A stretch of 63,322 nucleotides of DNA, taken from positions 1 through 63,322 of the forward strand of contig DATIEP010000086.1 in NCBI GenBank assembly GCA_035455745.1. The letters are read 5' to 3'. A program made the position numbers and the translations under genes. Source of the DNA: JADGGM01 sp027307005. GTDB lineage: Bacteria; Gemmatimonadota; Gemmatimonadetes; Gemmatimonadales; Gemmatimonadaceae. The notes under the pieces are model-generated. The model searched no databases, was not told where the DNA came from, and worked only from the letters and a program-made list of their open reading frames with translations. Shown here in pieces: positions 45,984-55,541 of the stretch; the first letter of the stretch is position 1, and the number at the start of each line of letters is the position of its first letter.

Positions 45984-46910
45984 CTACTCGGCGAAGAGAT
46001 CGCGGGCGTACTGCGCGGCGTCGAACGGCACCAGATCGTCCGCCTTCTCGCCGACGCCGACGAACTTGATCGGCACGTCCAACGCTTCGTGCACCGCCAC
46101 CACGATGCCGCCGCGCGCCGTGCCGTCGAGCTTCGTGATCACCACGCCGCTGAGCGGCACGGACGCCGAGAACGAGCGGGCCTGGGCGACGGCATTCTGG
46201 CCGATGGTGCCGTCGAGCACGAGCAGCGTCTCGTGCGGCGCGCCGGGCAGACGCTTCGCGATCACGCGCGCCACTTTCTGCAGCTCGGTCATGAGATCGT
46301 CCTGCGTGTGCAGGCGGCCCGCGGTGTCCACGATCACCACGTCGGCGCGGCGCGCCACCGCGGCGTCGATCGCGTTGTACGCGACCGCCGCCGGGTCGCT
46401 GCCCGGCGCGCTGCCGATGAATTGCGCGCCGACGCGCTCGGCCCACACGCGCAGCTGGTCGATCGCGCCCGCGCGATAGGTGTCGCCGGCGGCCACGACC
46501 ACCTGCTTCCCCTGGCGGCGCAGCCGCGCCGCGAGCTTGGCGATGAACGTCGTCTTGCCGGCGCCGTTCACCCCCACGACGAGAATCACGGACGGCGATG
46601 CGCCTAACGTCAACGCCGGATCGCTGCGCCCGGCGCGCAGCGCGTTCTCGACGCCCGTACGCAGCGCGTCCACGAACTCGTCCTGCGTCCGCACGTAGCC
46701 GAGCTTCGCCGCGGACTCCACGTCGGCGACGAGGCGCACGCTCACGGGAACGCCGAAGTCTGCGTCGAGGAGCAGCTCTTCCAGCTGCTCCAGCGAGCCG
46801 GCATTGACGCCGCCGCGGACCATCACGCCGACGTCGAACAGCGCGATGTCCTTGAGGCGCTGCCAGAACGAGCGTCGCGGTGCGTCGTCGGCGCGGCGAA
46901 GAATGCGCAT
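45984..46910 (-). CDS. ftsY: Signal recognition particle receptor FtsY
   Basis: 308 aa from ATG 46910 (MRILRRADDAPRRSF). NG domain: VVGVNGAGKTTFIAKLA (G1), AAGDTYRAGAIDQL (G2), VIVDTAGRLHTQDDLM (G3), VITKLDGTARGG (G4) and FVGVGEKADDLVPFD. It has no long acidic A domain, as in many short FtsY. Delivers ribosome-SRP complexes to SecYEG. Stop is 3 bp from a tandem GTTAGGC pair before recG. Confidence 0.96.
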   Translation of the reverse strand: MRILRRADDAPRRSFWQRLKDIALFDVGVMVRGGVNAGSLEQLEELLLDADFGVPVSVRLVADVESAAKLGYVRTQDEFVDALRTGVENALRAGRSDPALTLGASPSVILVVGVNGAGKTTFIAKLAARLRRQGKQVVVAAGDTYRAGAIDQLRVWAERVGAQFIGSAPGSDPAAVAYNAIDAAVARRADVVIVDTAGRLHTQDDLMTELQKVARVIAKRLPGAPHETLLVLDGTIGQNAVAQARSFSASVPLSGVVITKLDGTARGGIVVAVHEALDVPIKFVGVGEKADDLVPFDAAQYARDLFAE

Positions 46911-46949
46911 GGCTACCAATCGAAATCCGGTTGCAGTTAGGCGAAGCCG

Positions 46950-48737
46950 CTAGCGCAATCCGCGCCGGCGGCGGAGCAGCCACTCGATGCACAGCGCGGC
47001 GATGAGCGCGATGTAGCTCCACCACATGTCGCGCAGCCGCGGCTGATCGCCGAACGACGTCGCCCCGCCCACAGGTCCGCCGCGGACCGCGCCCGCGCGC
47101 GGCAGCAGCTCGCGCGACGGATTCACCACCAGCACCGCGGCGCCGCCGATCACGCGCACGTCGTACACGCCGGGCGGCATCGGGTCCGTCTGCGCAACCG
47201 TGGCGCCCGCGCCGAACCGCAGCGTGAGCGAATCATTGCGCGCCGTACCACGACGTCGCAGCACGACGCGCACAACGCTGTCTTTCGATGCAGCAGTCCC
47301 GCGCCGCCAACGCACCGGATCACCGGCACGCACCACTCCGTCGGCAGGCATCGCCGCCCGAGGATCGGGACGCTCTGCACTCAACCAATCAAATATACTC
47401 CCCCACAACGCGACGAACGCGTCGGCGCTGGCGCCGCCGCGGAACTGCCACCGCCAGAACCCGGACGCGCTCACGACGACCACGCGGCGACCCTGCGCCG
47501 TGCCGCCCGCAATCGCCGGGCGTCGATCGTACTGCCTGGCGCGCGCCACCGTGAGCGCTTCCCACTCGCCCGTGGGCGCGCGCGGCGACACCGTGATCGG
47601 CGGCAGGCTGTCCCACACGATGCCTGCCAGCGCGCCGGCGATCGGCGACGGCGGCGCATCGATCGCATACCACTCGCCGGTCGTGTCCGCGGACGGAACG
47701 ATGAGCGCCATCGAACCCGTCATCGCCGTGCGCGGCGCGCCGAAATAGCTCGTGTCGCCGTGCAGGATGGCGAGCGGCGCGTCGTGCATCGCGCCCTTCA
47801 CCGTGCGCTCGTCCACCGGTGCGAGCGATCCATCCTGACGCCACTGTCCGGGCGCGACGCGATAGTACGCTCGTGTGGGCAGTGCGACGGCGCCGCGCAG
47901 CACGGGCAGCACGAACCGCGCATCGAAGTCGGGCGACGTCGACGCGAGCACGGCGCCCGCGGCGCGCGCCACGTCCACGGCCATGCCTAACGTATCGTTG
48001 CGCGCTTCGCGATCTCCCGGCACGGTGACGACGGCGTCGAGCACCGATGGCCCAACGGGCCCGACGATCGGCGCCCGCACCGTGATCGTCCGCTCGGCGC
48101 GGGCGGGCATCGAGTCGAGCGCCACCGACGTCAGCACGCGGCCGCCGAGGAGGATGCGGATGCTGCCCGGCGGCGTGGCGAGCGAATCGGCGCGGACGCC
48201 CACGTGCAGCTCCACCGTGTCGCCGCTGACCGCGGCGCGCGGCGCATCGAGCGACACGACCGCGACGTCGCGCACGGGCGGGTGTGCGAGCACCACGATG
48301 CGCGAACCGGCGGGAAAGCCGGGCAGCGCCGCCGGGTCGTCGATCTCCCCATCGGTGATGAGGTCGAGCGGGCGTCCCGCGCCTAACGCACGCTCGGCCA
48401 GCGCGCGGGCGCGGGTCGACACGTCGGCCGGCTCCGGCGTGCGCGGGGCGCGGCGCACGCTGTCGCCGAAGAGCAGCACCGAATCGGGCGTCAGCGACTG
48501 CGCCCGGCGCCGCGCGCCGTTCCACAGCGCGGTATCGCCGTCGCGGGTCCAGCTCTCCGAGGCATCGAGCGCGACGAGCGGCGGCAGCGGATGGCGCGGG
48601 CCCGCCGGCGCGTCGAGCAGCAACGCTACGCCTAACGCAATCGCGATCGCCCGCAGCGCCGCGGGCACCCACCGCCTCGGGTACAGCCAGGCGGCGATCC
48701 CCGCCCCGATGGCGACGGCGATGATCCAGGAGAGCAC
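46950..48737 (-). CDS. BatA/CARF-like membrane protein with VWA-type core
   Basis: 595 aa. Two N-terminal helices (SWIIAVAIGAGIAAWLY, ALRAIAIALGVALLLDAP), then PLVALDASESWTRDGDTA, a VWA-like start with imperfect MIDAS, and Ig-like strands. A C-terminal helix (WWSYIALIAALCIEWLLRRR) returns to the membrane. Similar proteins are found with MoxR/Bat aerotolerance genes, which are missing here. Function not assigned. Confidence 0.65.
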   Translation of the reverse strand: MLSWIIAVAIGAGIAAWLYPRRWVPAALRAIAIALGVALLLDAPAGPRHPLPPLVALDASESWTRDGDTALWNGARRRAQSLTPDSVLLFGDSVRRAPRTPEPADVSTRARALAERALGAGRPLDLITDGEIDDPAALPGFPAGSRIVVLAHPPVRDVAVVSLDAPRAAVSGDTVELHVGVRADSLATPPGSIRILLGGRVLTSVALDSMPARAERTITVRAPIVGPVGPSVLDAVVTVPGDREARNDTLGMAVDVARAAGAVLASTSPDFDARFVLPVLRGAVALPTRAYYRVAPGQWRQDGSLAPVDERTVKGAMHDAPLAILHGDTSYFGAPRTAMTGSMALIVPSADTTGEWYAIDAPPSPIAGALAGIVWDSLPPITVSPRAPTGEWEALTVARARQYDRRPAIAGGTAQGRRVVVVSASGFWRWQFRGGASADAFVALWGSIFDWLSAERPDPRAAMPADGVVRAGDPVRWRRGTAASKDSVVRVVLRRRGTARNDSLTLRFGAGATVAQTDPMPPGVYDVRVIGGAAVLVVNPSRELLPRAGAVRGGPVGGATSFGDQPRLRDMWWSYIALIAALCIEWLLRRRRGLR

Positions 48738-48791
48738 GAGTGCGCGGGACGCGTGACGTGACGGTGAAGGAAACCCGTGAAGGTCCCTTCC

Positions 48792-50069
48792 CTACCCCAC
48801 GGCGCCCGAGAGTTTCGCCAGCAGCGAATCGCGCGTCGCGTCGAACTCGGTCTGCTCGGCGGCCGCGACAGGAAGGCCGGTATCACGCTTGAGCGCCGTG
48901 CGCGGGTCGCGCTGGCGCCCGTCCACCAGGATCTCGAAGTGGAGGTGCGGACCCGTCGCCAGACCCGTCATGCCAACATAGCCGATCGTCTGTCCGATCG
49001 TGACCACGCGACCGGGGTGAATGCCGCGCGCGAATCCGCGCAGATGGCCGTAGCGGCTCACGATGCCGTTGCGATGCCGGATGTCGATCATGTTGCCGTA
49101 GCCGCCGCGTCTGCCGGCAAAAATGACGACGCCGTCGCTGATGGCGCGCACCGGCGTGCCCTCGTTGGCCGCGTAGTCGGTTCCTGTGTGGTTGCGCCAG
49201 ATGCCGAGGATCGGATGCAAGCGGCGCCCGAAGGTGCTCGAGATGCGTCGAAACTCGAGCGGCGCACGCAGAAACGCGGCGCGCATGGAACGGCCCGTCT
49301 GGTCGAAGTACTCGGCGCGCCCGGGCGATTCGGCGAATCGCACTGCGTCCGTCTCGCTGCCCGAGAGCTCGAAACGGGCAGCGAGAATGTTGCCGACGCG
49401 CACGACGCCGCCGGGCCCTTGGGAGCGCTCGAAGAGCACGCGGAACGCGTCGCCCGGCTGGAGCTCGCGGCTCATGTCCACGCGATACTCGTAGATGTCG
49501 GCGAGCGACCACGCGAGCTCGGAGCGCGCGCCCTTGGGCAGGACGCCGGCCGCGGAATCGTCGAGCGCGGCGTACAGGTTGGACGTGATGACGCCGTGGA
49601 CGGCGATCGTATCGGTGTGCCACGGCAGCCGCTCGTCGGTGCCGGTCCAGGTGCTGTCGCCTAACCGTGTGACGTGGACGAGGTGGTCGACGGCCAGCTG
49701 GAACACGACCTCGGACGGCGTGGAATCGCCGCGCGGGGTGCGCACGACCACGGGCATACCCGCCGGCGTGCGGCGCGGGTCGAGCGCGCTGGCCGCGGTG
49801 AGAATCTTGGAGGCATCGGCGGTCCGGATCCCCGCGCGCTCGAGCAGGCCGGAGAGGGTTTCGCCCGCGTGCAGGGTGTCGTCGCGAACGGTGATGCCCG
49901 AATCGCTTGCGTTAGGCAGCGGCCGGGCCGCGGACGCCCCGGCGTCGGGGCCAACGGGCGCCGCGGCCGATGCGCGACGCGACCGGTGTGGCCACACGAT
50001 GCACACCACGACCACACCCAGCGCCACGATCGCCGCCGTCGTCCAGGCGCGCGGCGACGAACGCTTCAA
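48792..50069 (-). CDS. M23-family peptidoglycan endopeptidase
   Basis: 425 aa. An N-terminal signal anchor (AAIVALGVVVVCIVWP) is followed by a LysM/OapA-like segment (VRDDTLHAGETLSGLLERAG) and the LytM domain with RNHTGTDYAANEGTPVRAIS and GNMIDIRHRNGIVSRYGHL, then GPHLHFEILVDG (HxH). Zinc ligands are all present. It probably cleaves peptidoglycan crosslinks at division. Its ATG overlaps the ftsZ stop by 4 bp. Confidence 0.93.
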   Translation of the reverse strand: MKRSSPRAWTTAAIVALGVVVVCIVWPHRSRRASAAAPVGPDAGASAARPLPNASDSGITVRDDTLHAGETLSGLLERAGIRTADASKILTAASALDPRRTPAGMPVVVRTPRGDSTPSEVVFQLAVDHLVHVTRLGDSTWTGTDERLPWHTDTIAVHGVITSNLYAALDDSAAGVLPKGARSELAWSLADIYEYRVDMSRELQPGDAFRVLFERSQGPGGVVRVGNILAARFELSGSETDAVRFAESPGRAEYFDQTGRSMRAAFLRAPLEFRRISSTFGRRLHPILGIWRNHTGTDYAANEGTPVRAISDGVVIFAGRRGGYGNMIDIRHRNGIVSRYGHLRGFARGIHPGRVVTIGQTIGYVGMTGLATGPHLHFEILVDGRQRDPRTALKRDTGLPVAAAEQTEFDATRDSLLAKLSGAVG

Positions 50070-51253
50070 TCCATCTGCCTCCGGATGAACGTCGGAATCT
50101 CCATGTCACTGAGATCCTGCGACGTTTTGTCCGACGGCGCGCCGGGTTGCGAGGCCCGGCGCTCGGCCGGCGGCGCCGCACGCGGCGGCACGACGGGCTG
50201 CTGGCGCTGACGCTGCGCCGGGAACGGCAGCACCGGCGTGGTCGGCATCATGGCAGCGCGCGACGACGGTTCCGTCACCGTGCCCGTCTGCATCGCGCGA
50301 TCGAATCCGGTCGCGATGACGGTGACGCGAATCTCGCCCTGCATCGCCGGCTCGTTCACGGCGCCGAAAATGATCTCGGCGTCGTCGCCCACCGAGTCGT
50401 GCACGATCTCGTTGATCTGGTGGACTTCGCCTAACGTGAGGTCGTTGCCGCCGGTGATGTTGATCAGCACGCCCGTCGCGCCGCCCACGGAGATGTTGTC
50501 GAGCAGCGGCGACGAAATCGCCTGCTGCGCGGCCTCGATCGCCCGGTTGTCGCCGCGGCCGATGCCGGTGCCCATGAGCGCAGAGCCGCCGCTCTGCATC
50601 ACGGTCCGGACGTCGGCGAAGTCGACGTTCACCAATCCGGTGACGCTGATGAGGCTCGAGATCCCCTGCGTGGCGTGCAGCAGCACTTCGTCGGCCTTCT
50701 TGAGCGCGTCGCCGAACGGAATGTTCTTGGCCACCACCGCCAGCAGGCGCTCGTTAGGCACGACGATCATCGTGTCCACGTGCTTGCGCATCTCGGTGAT
50801 GCCCGCGTCCGCCTGCCGCATGCGCTTCCGCCCCTCGAACAGGAACGGCTTGGTGACGATGCCCACCGTGAGCGCCCCCGCCTCGCGCGCCATCTCGCAC
50901 ACGATCGGCGCCGCCCCGGTCCCCGTCCCGCCGCCCATGCCGCACGTCACGAACACGAGATCGGCGTTGGTCATCGCCCGCGCGACCTCGTCCCGGTTTT
51001 CCTCGATGGCCTGCCGTCCAATCTCAGGCCGTGCCCCTGCCCCGAGCCCCCGCGTCAGCTTCTTCCCGATCTGAATCTTGACGTCGGACTTCGAGTTCAG
51101 CAGCGCCTGCGCGTCCGTGTTGACGGAAATGAACTCGACCCCTTCGAGATGTTCCTCGATCATTCGATTGACCGCATTGCCGCCGCCACCTCCGACGCCG
51201 ACCACTTTCATCCGGGCGTTCTGTGAGGTGCTCTCCTCGAACTCGAAGATCAT
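50066..51253 (-). CDS. ftsZ: Cell division protein FtsZ
   Basis: 395 aa. VGVGGGGGNAVNRMIEEHL, FVTCGMGGGTGTGAAPIV (tubulin signature), NVDFADVRTVMQ and the T7 loop are intact. A Pro/Gln/Arg linker of about 60 residues leads to the C-terminal peptide EIPTFIRRQ that binds FtsA. Forms the Z ring. Start ATG 51253 follows an AGGAG site. Its word GCCTAACG at 50430 lies in the core domain. Confidence 0.97.
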   Translation of the reverse strand: MIFEFEESTSQNARMKVVGVGGGGGNAVNRMIEEHLEGVEFISVNTDAQALLNSKSDVKIQIGKKLTRGLGAGARPEIGRQAIEENRDEVARAMTNADLVFVTCGMGGGTGTGAAPIVCEMAREAGALTVGIVTKPFLFEGRKRMRQADAGITEMRKHVDTMIVVPNERLLAVVAKNIPFGDALKKADEVLLHATQGISSLISVTGLVNVDFADVRTVMQSGGSALMGTGIGRGDNRAIEAAQQAISSPLLDNISVGGATGVLINITGGNDLTLGEVHQINEIVHDSVGDDAEIIFGAVNEPAMQGEIRVTVIATGFDRAMQTGTVTEPSSRAAMMPTTPVLPFPAQRQRQQPVVPPRAAPPAERRASQPGAPSDKTSQDLSDMEIPTFIRRQMD

Positions 51254-51305
51254 TGCGGGGGGAACTCCTAATGAGTGGCGAGAGAGGGGACCTAAGTTCG
51301 GACGG

Positions 51306-51332
51306 AATATAATACTTTCGCTTCCGAAACGC
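51306..51332 (-). promoter_or_regulatory. Promoter candidate for ftsZ
   Basis: On the minus strand TATTATATT (complement of 51306-51314) is a good -10 box about 55 bp before ftsZ. The -35 is unclear. The 51254-51476 gap between ftsA and ftsZ holds nothing else except the AT-rich leader. Confidence 0.45.
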
Positions 51333-51476
51333 GCCAGCGACCTGAGGGCCGGGGTCTCATCCCGGTGGCGCAGAGCGTGGCCCGCTTGGAGAGCTTCCTC
51401 GCTCTAGGGAACACGGATTGGACGGATTGAACGGACTATACAGATCGCTCGCCCGCGACGAGCGGAGACTCGCACC

Positions 51477-52742
51477 TCAAAAAAAGTCCTGCAACCAGGT
51501 CTTCACTCTCTGCGCCAGCCGGTCCATTCCAGGCGCGGACACGCCGCGTCTGCGCCCCGACGCCGCCCCCGGAACTCCGAGTGCCAGTCGCTGCCCGCCA
51601 TACAACGCGAGTCCAACCACCGTCGCGAACCGCGGCGACTCGACCGCGTCGCTCAAACCTCCGACGCTTGCCGCGGGTGAGCCCACGCGAACGCCCGTGC
51701 CGAACACGTCAGCCGCGAGCTCCGCTGCGCCAGGAATCGCAGACGCTCCGCCGGTGAGCACCACACCGGCACTCAAGCGTCCCGCGAAACCCGCGCCCGT
51801 GATTTCGCGATTCACCATCTCGAAAATTTCATCCATCCGCTGATGGATGATGTGTGCGAGCAGCTCGCGCGGAATCTGCCGCTCGCCCTGTGCGACGGTG
51901 CTCGGCAGCTGAATCACCTCGTGTGAATCCTTCATCATCGGCTCGTACGCGCAGCCGTAACTCTCCTTGAGCCGCTCCGCATCCGCTTGCGTGACGCCGA
52001 GTCCGTGCACCAGATCGCTCGTCACGTTGTTGCCGCCAAAACCGACGGTGCCGAGGAACCGGATCTTGCCTTCGTGGAACACGGCGAGATCCGTGGTGCC
52101 CGCGCCCATTTCGACGAGCGCCACACCGAGCTCTTTCTCGTCGTCGGTGAGGACGCTCAACGCGCTGGCCAGCGGTTCGAGCACCAGCTCGCGCACGTGA
52201 TAGCCCGCGCGCTCGACCGCCCGACGAAGATTGGTAGCCGGCGAGGCACCGATCGTCACCAGGTACATCTCCGTCTCGAGACGCATCCCGACCATTCCGA
52301 TCGGGTCGCGAATGCCGTGATTCTTGTCCACACGGTATTCCTGCGGGATCGCGTGGAGCAGCTCGCGGTCGGCAGGAATCGCTTGCGTCCGCGCCACCTC
52401 GTTCGCGCGCTCGACGTCGGCGCGCGTCACGTCGTCGCCGTTGACGGCGACCACACCGGAGCTGGTCATCGCTTGCACGTGCTCGCCCGCAATGCCGGCA
52501 TACACGTGCTCCACCGTCACGCCTGCCATGCGCTCGGCGTCCTGCATGGCTTTGGTGATCGAACGCGTGGTCTCCTCGATGTCGGCCACGACGCCGCGGC
52601 GCATGCCGGACGTTCGCGCCTGTCCGACGCCCAGCACTTTCAGGTTCGGGTGCTTCGGAAAGTCACCCACCACCTCCGCGATGATTGCGGTGGTGCGCGA
52701 GGTACCGATATCGAGCCCGGCAACGAGGCGTTCGGGATTCAT
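51477..52742 (-). CDS. ftsA: Cell division protein FtsA
   Basis: 421 aa. Actin-like fold: VAGLDIGTSRTTAIIAEV (phosphate 1), 1C domain (HAIPQEYRVDKNHGIRDPIGM), VALVEMGAGTTDLAVFHEG (phosphate 2), GVVLTGGASAIPGAAELA (adenosine) and a C-terminal amphipathic helix (LAQRVKTWLQDFF). Anchors FtsZ to the membrane. Overlaps ftsQ by 4 bp. Confidence 0.96.
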   Translation of the reverse strand: MNPERLVAGLDIGTSRTTAIIAEVVGDFPKHPNLKVLGVGQARTSGMRRGVVADIEETTRSITKAMQDAERMAGVTVEHVYAGIAGEHVQAMTSSGVVAVNGDDVTRADVERANEVARTQAIPADRELLHAIPQEYRVDKNHGIRDPIGMVGMRLETEMYLVTIGASPATNLRRAVERAGYHVRELVLEPLASALSVLTDDEKELGVALVEMGAGTTDLAVFHEGKIRFLGTVGFGGNNVTSDLVHGLGVTQADAERLKESYGCAYEPMMKDSHEVIQLPSTVAQGERQIPRELLAHIIHQRMDEIFEMVNREITGAGFAGRLSAGVVLTGGASAIPGAAELAADVFGTGVRVGSPAASVGGLSDAVESPRFATVVGLALYGGQRLALGVPGAASGRRRGVSAPGMDRLAQRVKTWLQDFF

Positions 52743-53485
52743 TGCAGCCTGGCGATGACTTGATCTCTGAATCGAAGATCGAGCTCGGCGACGCGCGCAT
52801 GACGCCGCGCGAGGTCGGCCTCGACAGGAATCACATCCGCGAGCCGCTCTGCGCTCACGCCAACCAATGCTCGCACCATGACCGATGGAAGTGCCACGTC
52901 CAGCTCATCCCCGCTGCCGCCCGTCCGCCGCACCGAACTGATCTGTGCAAACAGTCGCGGCTCGTGCGCCTTCACGTCGGCCAACAACGCGAGCACCGAC
53001 GGGTCCGCGGATTCTACCACCGGCAGATCAATGTTGGTTCGACTTGGATCGATGGGCAACGCATGACCGACTGCGTCCACCACACGAATCGCGCTTCCGG
53101 ACGCACCCTTGCCTGGTGGTCCCGAAGTCTCGACGAGTGCGACGGGCGCGTTCTCAACCAACTGCACGACAAGAGTTCCGGGAAGCTTACGCTCGACCAC
53201 AACGCTGCGCACCTGTGGGTCGCGTGCCACACGACGCTCGACCGGCGTGAGATTCATCCAGATCGACATCGTCGTGTCGACGTGCATGCGGCCGATGAGG
53301 CGCGACGGTTGAGCGTACACCGCGCCGTAGATCTCGACTTGTCGCACGTGAAAATAACCGAGTTGCGACAAGACGAGTGGTCCCCACCATGGTGCGGCGA
53401 CGATCACCACGAGCGCCGCCGCGCCGGCGGGAATGCGCCATCCGATATTGCGCAGTCGCTCGAGGAATGCCGTCACGCGATTCAC
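52739..53485 (-). CDS. ftsQ: Cell division protein FtsQ
   Basis: 248 aa from GTG 53485, which overlaps the murC stop (GTGA); longer frames are only murC shadow. One membrane helix (AGAAALVVIVAAPWWGPLVL), a POTRA domain (YFHVRQVEIYGAVYAQPSRL) and the FtsQ beta domain (PQVRSVVVERKLPGTLVVQL). Part of the FtsQBL complex. murB and ddl, which usually sit between murC and ftsQ, are absent. Confidence 0.92.
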   Translation of the reverse strand: MNRVTAFLERLRNIGWRIPAGAAALVVIVAAPWWGPLVLSQLGYFHVRQVEIYGAVYAQPSRLIGRMHVDTTMSIWMNLTPVERRVARDPQVRSVVVERKLPGTLVVQLVENAPVALVETSGPPGKGASGSAIRVVDAVGHALPIDPSRTNIDLPVVESADPSVLALLADVKAHEPRLFAQISSVRRTGGSGDELDVALPSVMVRALVGVSAERLADVIPVEADLARRHARVAELDLRFRDQVIARLQ

Positions 53486-54867
53486 GCGGCTGCGGCCAGA
53501 CGGTCGAGGAGCTCGCGCCCCGTACGCGTGATGTCGCCGGCGCCGAGCGTGAGGACGACGTCGCCGGCGGCGACGTCCTCGGCGAGCGCGGCGGCGAGAT
53601 CGGTGCGCGCACCCTGCCATGCGAGCGCGCCGCCGGCCGCGCGCGCGGCGTCCGCGATCAGGTTCGCGCTCACGCCCGGGATGGGTTGCTCGCGCGCGGG
53701 GTAGATGTCCGTGAGAAAGATCGCATCGGCGGTGGCTAACGCAGCGCCGAAGTCGGCGGCGAAGTCGCGCGTGCGGGTGAAGAGGTGCGGTTGAAACGCC
53801 GCCACGAGACGCCGGCCGGGAAAGGCATGGCGCGCCGCGGCGAGGGTGGCGCGGATCTCGGTGGGATGGTGGGCGTAGTCGTCCACCACGGTCACCCCGC
53901 GCGCGTCGCCTAACCGTTGGAAGCGGCGTTCGACGCCGCCGAAGGCGGCGAGCCCGGGCGCCATGGCCGGCACGGTCGCGCCCACCGCGATCCCCGCGGC
54001 GAGCGCGGCGAGCGCATTCGACACGTTGTGGCGGCCCGGCACGCGCAGGACGACGTCGCCTAACGGACGGCCGCCCGCGACCACCGTGAACGCCGACCCA
54101 TCGGCCGCGAGCCGCAGGTCCCGCACCGCGAGATTTGCGTTAGGCGAGGAAATGCCGTAGCGCACCACCGCGGCGGCGCCGGGGACCTCGAGCGCGTCAG
54201 CACCCGGGTCGTCGGCGCAGAGCACGATCGTCTCGGCCCCGCGCACGAACGCCGCGAACGCTTCGCGAATGTCCGCGAGGTCGGCGTAGATGTCGAGGTG
54301 GTCGGCCTCGAGGTTCGTCACCACCGCCACCGTCGGCGCCAGCGCGAGGAACGAGCGGTCGTATTCGTCGGCTTCCACCACGAACAGCCGATCCCCGCCG
54401 AAGCGAAGATTCCCGCCCCACGACGGCACGCGCCCGCCGATCACACCAGTGGGTTCGAGGCCCGCCGACGCCAAGGCTTCAGTGGTCATGACGCTCGTGG
54501 TCGTCTTGCCGTGCGTGCCGGCAATGGCAACGAGCTGCCCGCCATCCGTGGACACCGCCTGCGCGAGCGCCTCGGCGCGGCGAATGACCGGCACGCCGAT
54601 CGCGCGCGCCGCTTCCACTTCCGGATGCGATGGCCGCACCGCCGACGTGACGACGAGCGCGCGAATGCCCTCGACGTGTGACGGGTCGTGGCCGGCCGCA
54701 ACAGGGACGCCAAGTCGTGCGAGGTCGGGCGCGCCGGCGGGATTTGCGTCACAACCGGTGACTCGTGCGCCCCGCCGAACGAGCAGCTCGGCGAGAGCGC
54801 TCATACCGGCGCCGGCGGCGCCCATGAAATGGACCGGGCGGGGATCGGAAGGATCGATGAGGGACAT
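53482..54867 (-). CDS. murC: UDP-N-acetylmuramate--L-alanine ligase
   Basis: 461 aa. PVHFMGAAGAGMSALAELLV (Rossmann), IAGTHGKTTTSVMTTEAL (P-loop), VVEADEYDRSFLALAP, TNLEADHLDIY and VVDDYAHHPTEIRATL. Adds L-alanine to UDP-MurNAc. First gene of the minus-strand murC-ftsQ-ftsA-ftsZ run; its usual upstream neighbour murG lies 7.9 kb away at the right edge. Confidence 0.97.
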   Translation of the reverse strand: MSLIDPSDPRPVHFMGAAGAGMSALAELLVRRGARVTGCDANPAGAPDLARLGVPVAAGHDPSHVEGIRALVVTSAVRPSHPEVEAARAIGVPVIRRAEALAQAVSTDGGQLVAIAGTHGKTTTSVMTTEALASAGLEPTGVIGGRVPSWGGNLRFGGDRLFVVEADEYDRSFLALAPTVAVVTNLEADHLDIYADLADIREAFAAFVRGAETIVLCADDPGADALEVPGAAAVVRYGISSPNANLAVRDLRLAADGSAFTVVAGGRPLGDVVLRVPGRHNVSNALAALAAGIAVGATVPAMAPGLAAFGGVERRFQRLGDARGVTVVDDYAHHPTEIRATLAAARHAFPGRRLVAAFQPHLFTRTRDFAADFGAALATADAIFLTDIYPAREQPIPGVSANLIADAARAAGGALAWQGARTDLAAALAEDVAAGDVVLTLGAGDITRTGRELLDRLAAAA

Positions 54868-55241
54868 CGACGAGCGGCAATCTAGGCCGCACCTGCCCTG
54901 CGCTCAAGTGCGACGATGCTTTAAATCAATGCCGGTAAGTCTCGGTCCCGGTGACAGTTTGGGTGTTGCCATCCTCGGCGCGCCAGCCGGCTCCGTCCAT
55001 CGGACCCACCGGGGGCGGACAGGCCCCGGCGCGTGCAGCTGGCCGATGTGACCATATCGCCGATGGCAATTCTGCGTTGCGCGCGCAACGCCGCGCCGTG
55101 GCGGACGAACCATGCCCCTCGCCAGCCGATCAGCGGAGAGCGCAGCGGCCACCGCCAAGCGTTCGCAAATCGATATGGGACAGAGAGCTAGCGACCCGCC
55201 TCCGATGCTCGGACGGCCGGAGGTTTCACCGTGCGCGGGGC
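54868..55241. other. Divergent intergenic region, murC / lasso cluster
   Basis: 374 bp expected to carry the promoters for both directions. Frames crossing it have no recognisable domain; I looked specifically for a lasso B2 peptidase (Cys-His-Asp) and found none. No palindrome or recurrent word. Confidence 0.55.
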
Positions 55242-55541
55242 ATGATTGATGACCCTGGCGCCGGCATGCGACCAGCTCCTGCCGATTCAGTCATCTTCCG
55301 GCGCCTCGAGACCGGCGCCGTCCTGTATGACAGTGCCGCGGAAGTCTACTACGGCCTCAACGATGTCGGGGCGACGATCTGGGAGCTGCTCGAACACGCG
55401 GCGCCCCAATCGGACCCGCTCGTCGATCGCCTCCGCGCGACGTATCCCGACGCTGACGCCGCGATGCTCCGCGCCGATTGTGATGCCCTCGTTGCATCGT
55501 TGGTCGGATACGGGCTGTTGGTCGAAGGGACGGCGGCGTGA
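55242..55541 (+). CDS. Lasso B1 protein: PqqD-like leader-binding domain (RRE)
   Basis: About 99 aa from ATG 55242 (ATG 55266 also possible). VIFRRLETGAVLYDSAAEVYYGLNDVGATIWELLE is the PqqD-like winged helix: a beta hairpin, then YGLNDVGATIWELLE. LRADCDALVASLVGYGLLVE ends it. The stand-alone RRE binds the leader of the precursor and presents it to peptidase and cyclase. Stop overlaps the cyclase GTG by 4 bp. Confidence 0.88.
   Translation: MIDDPGAGMRPAPADSVIFRRLETGAVLYDSAAEVYYGLNDVGATIWELLEHAAPQSDPLVDRLRATYPDADAAMLRADCDALVASLVGYGLLVEGTAA

Noticed and set aside
54868..55241. Hidden lasso B2 peptidase upstream of the RRE
   Set aside because: All frames were read; none shows the Cys...His...Asp pattern or its surrounding helices. 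The upstream part of the RRE frame is basic, Pro-rich and unstructured.
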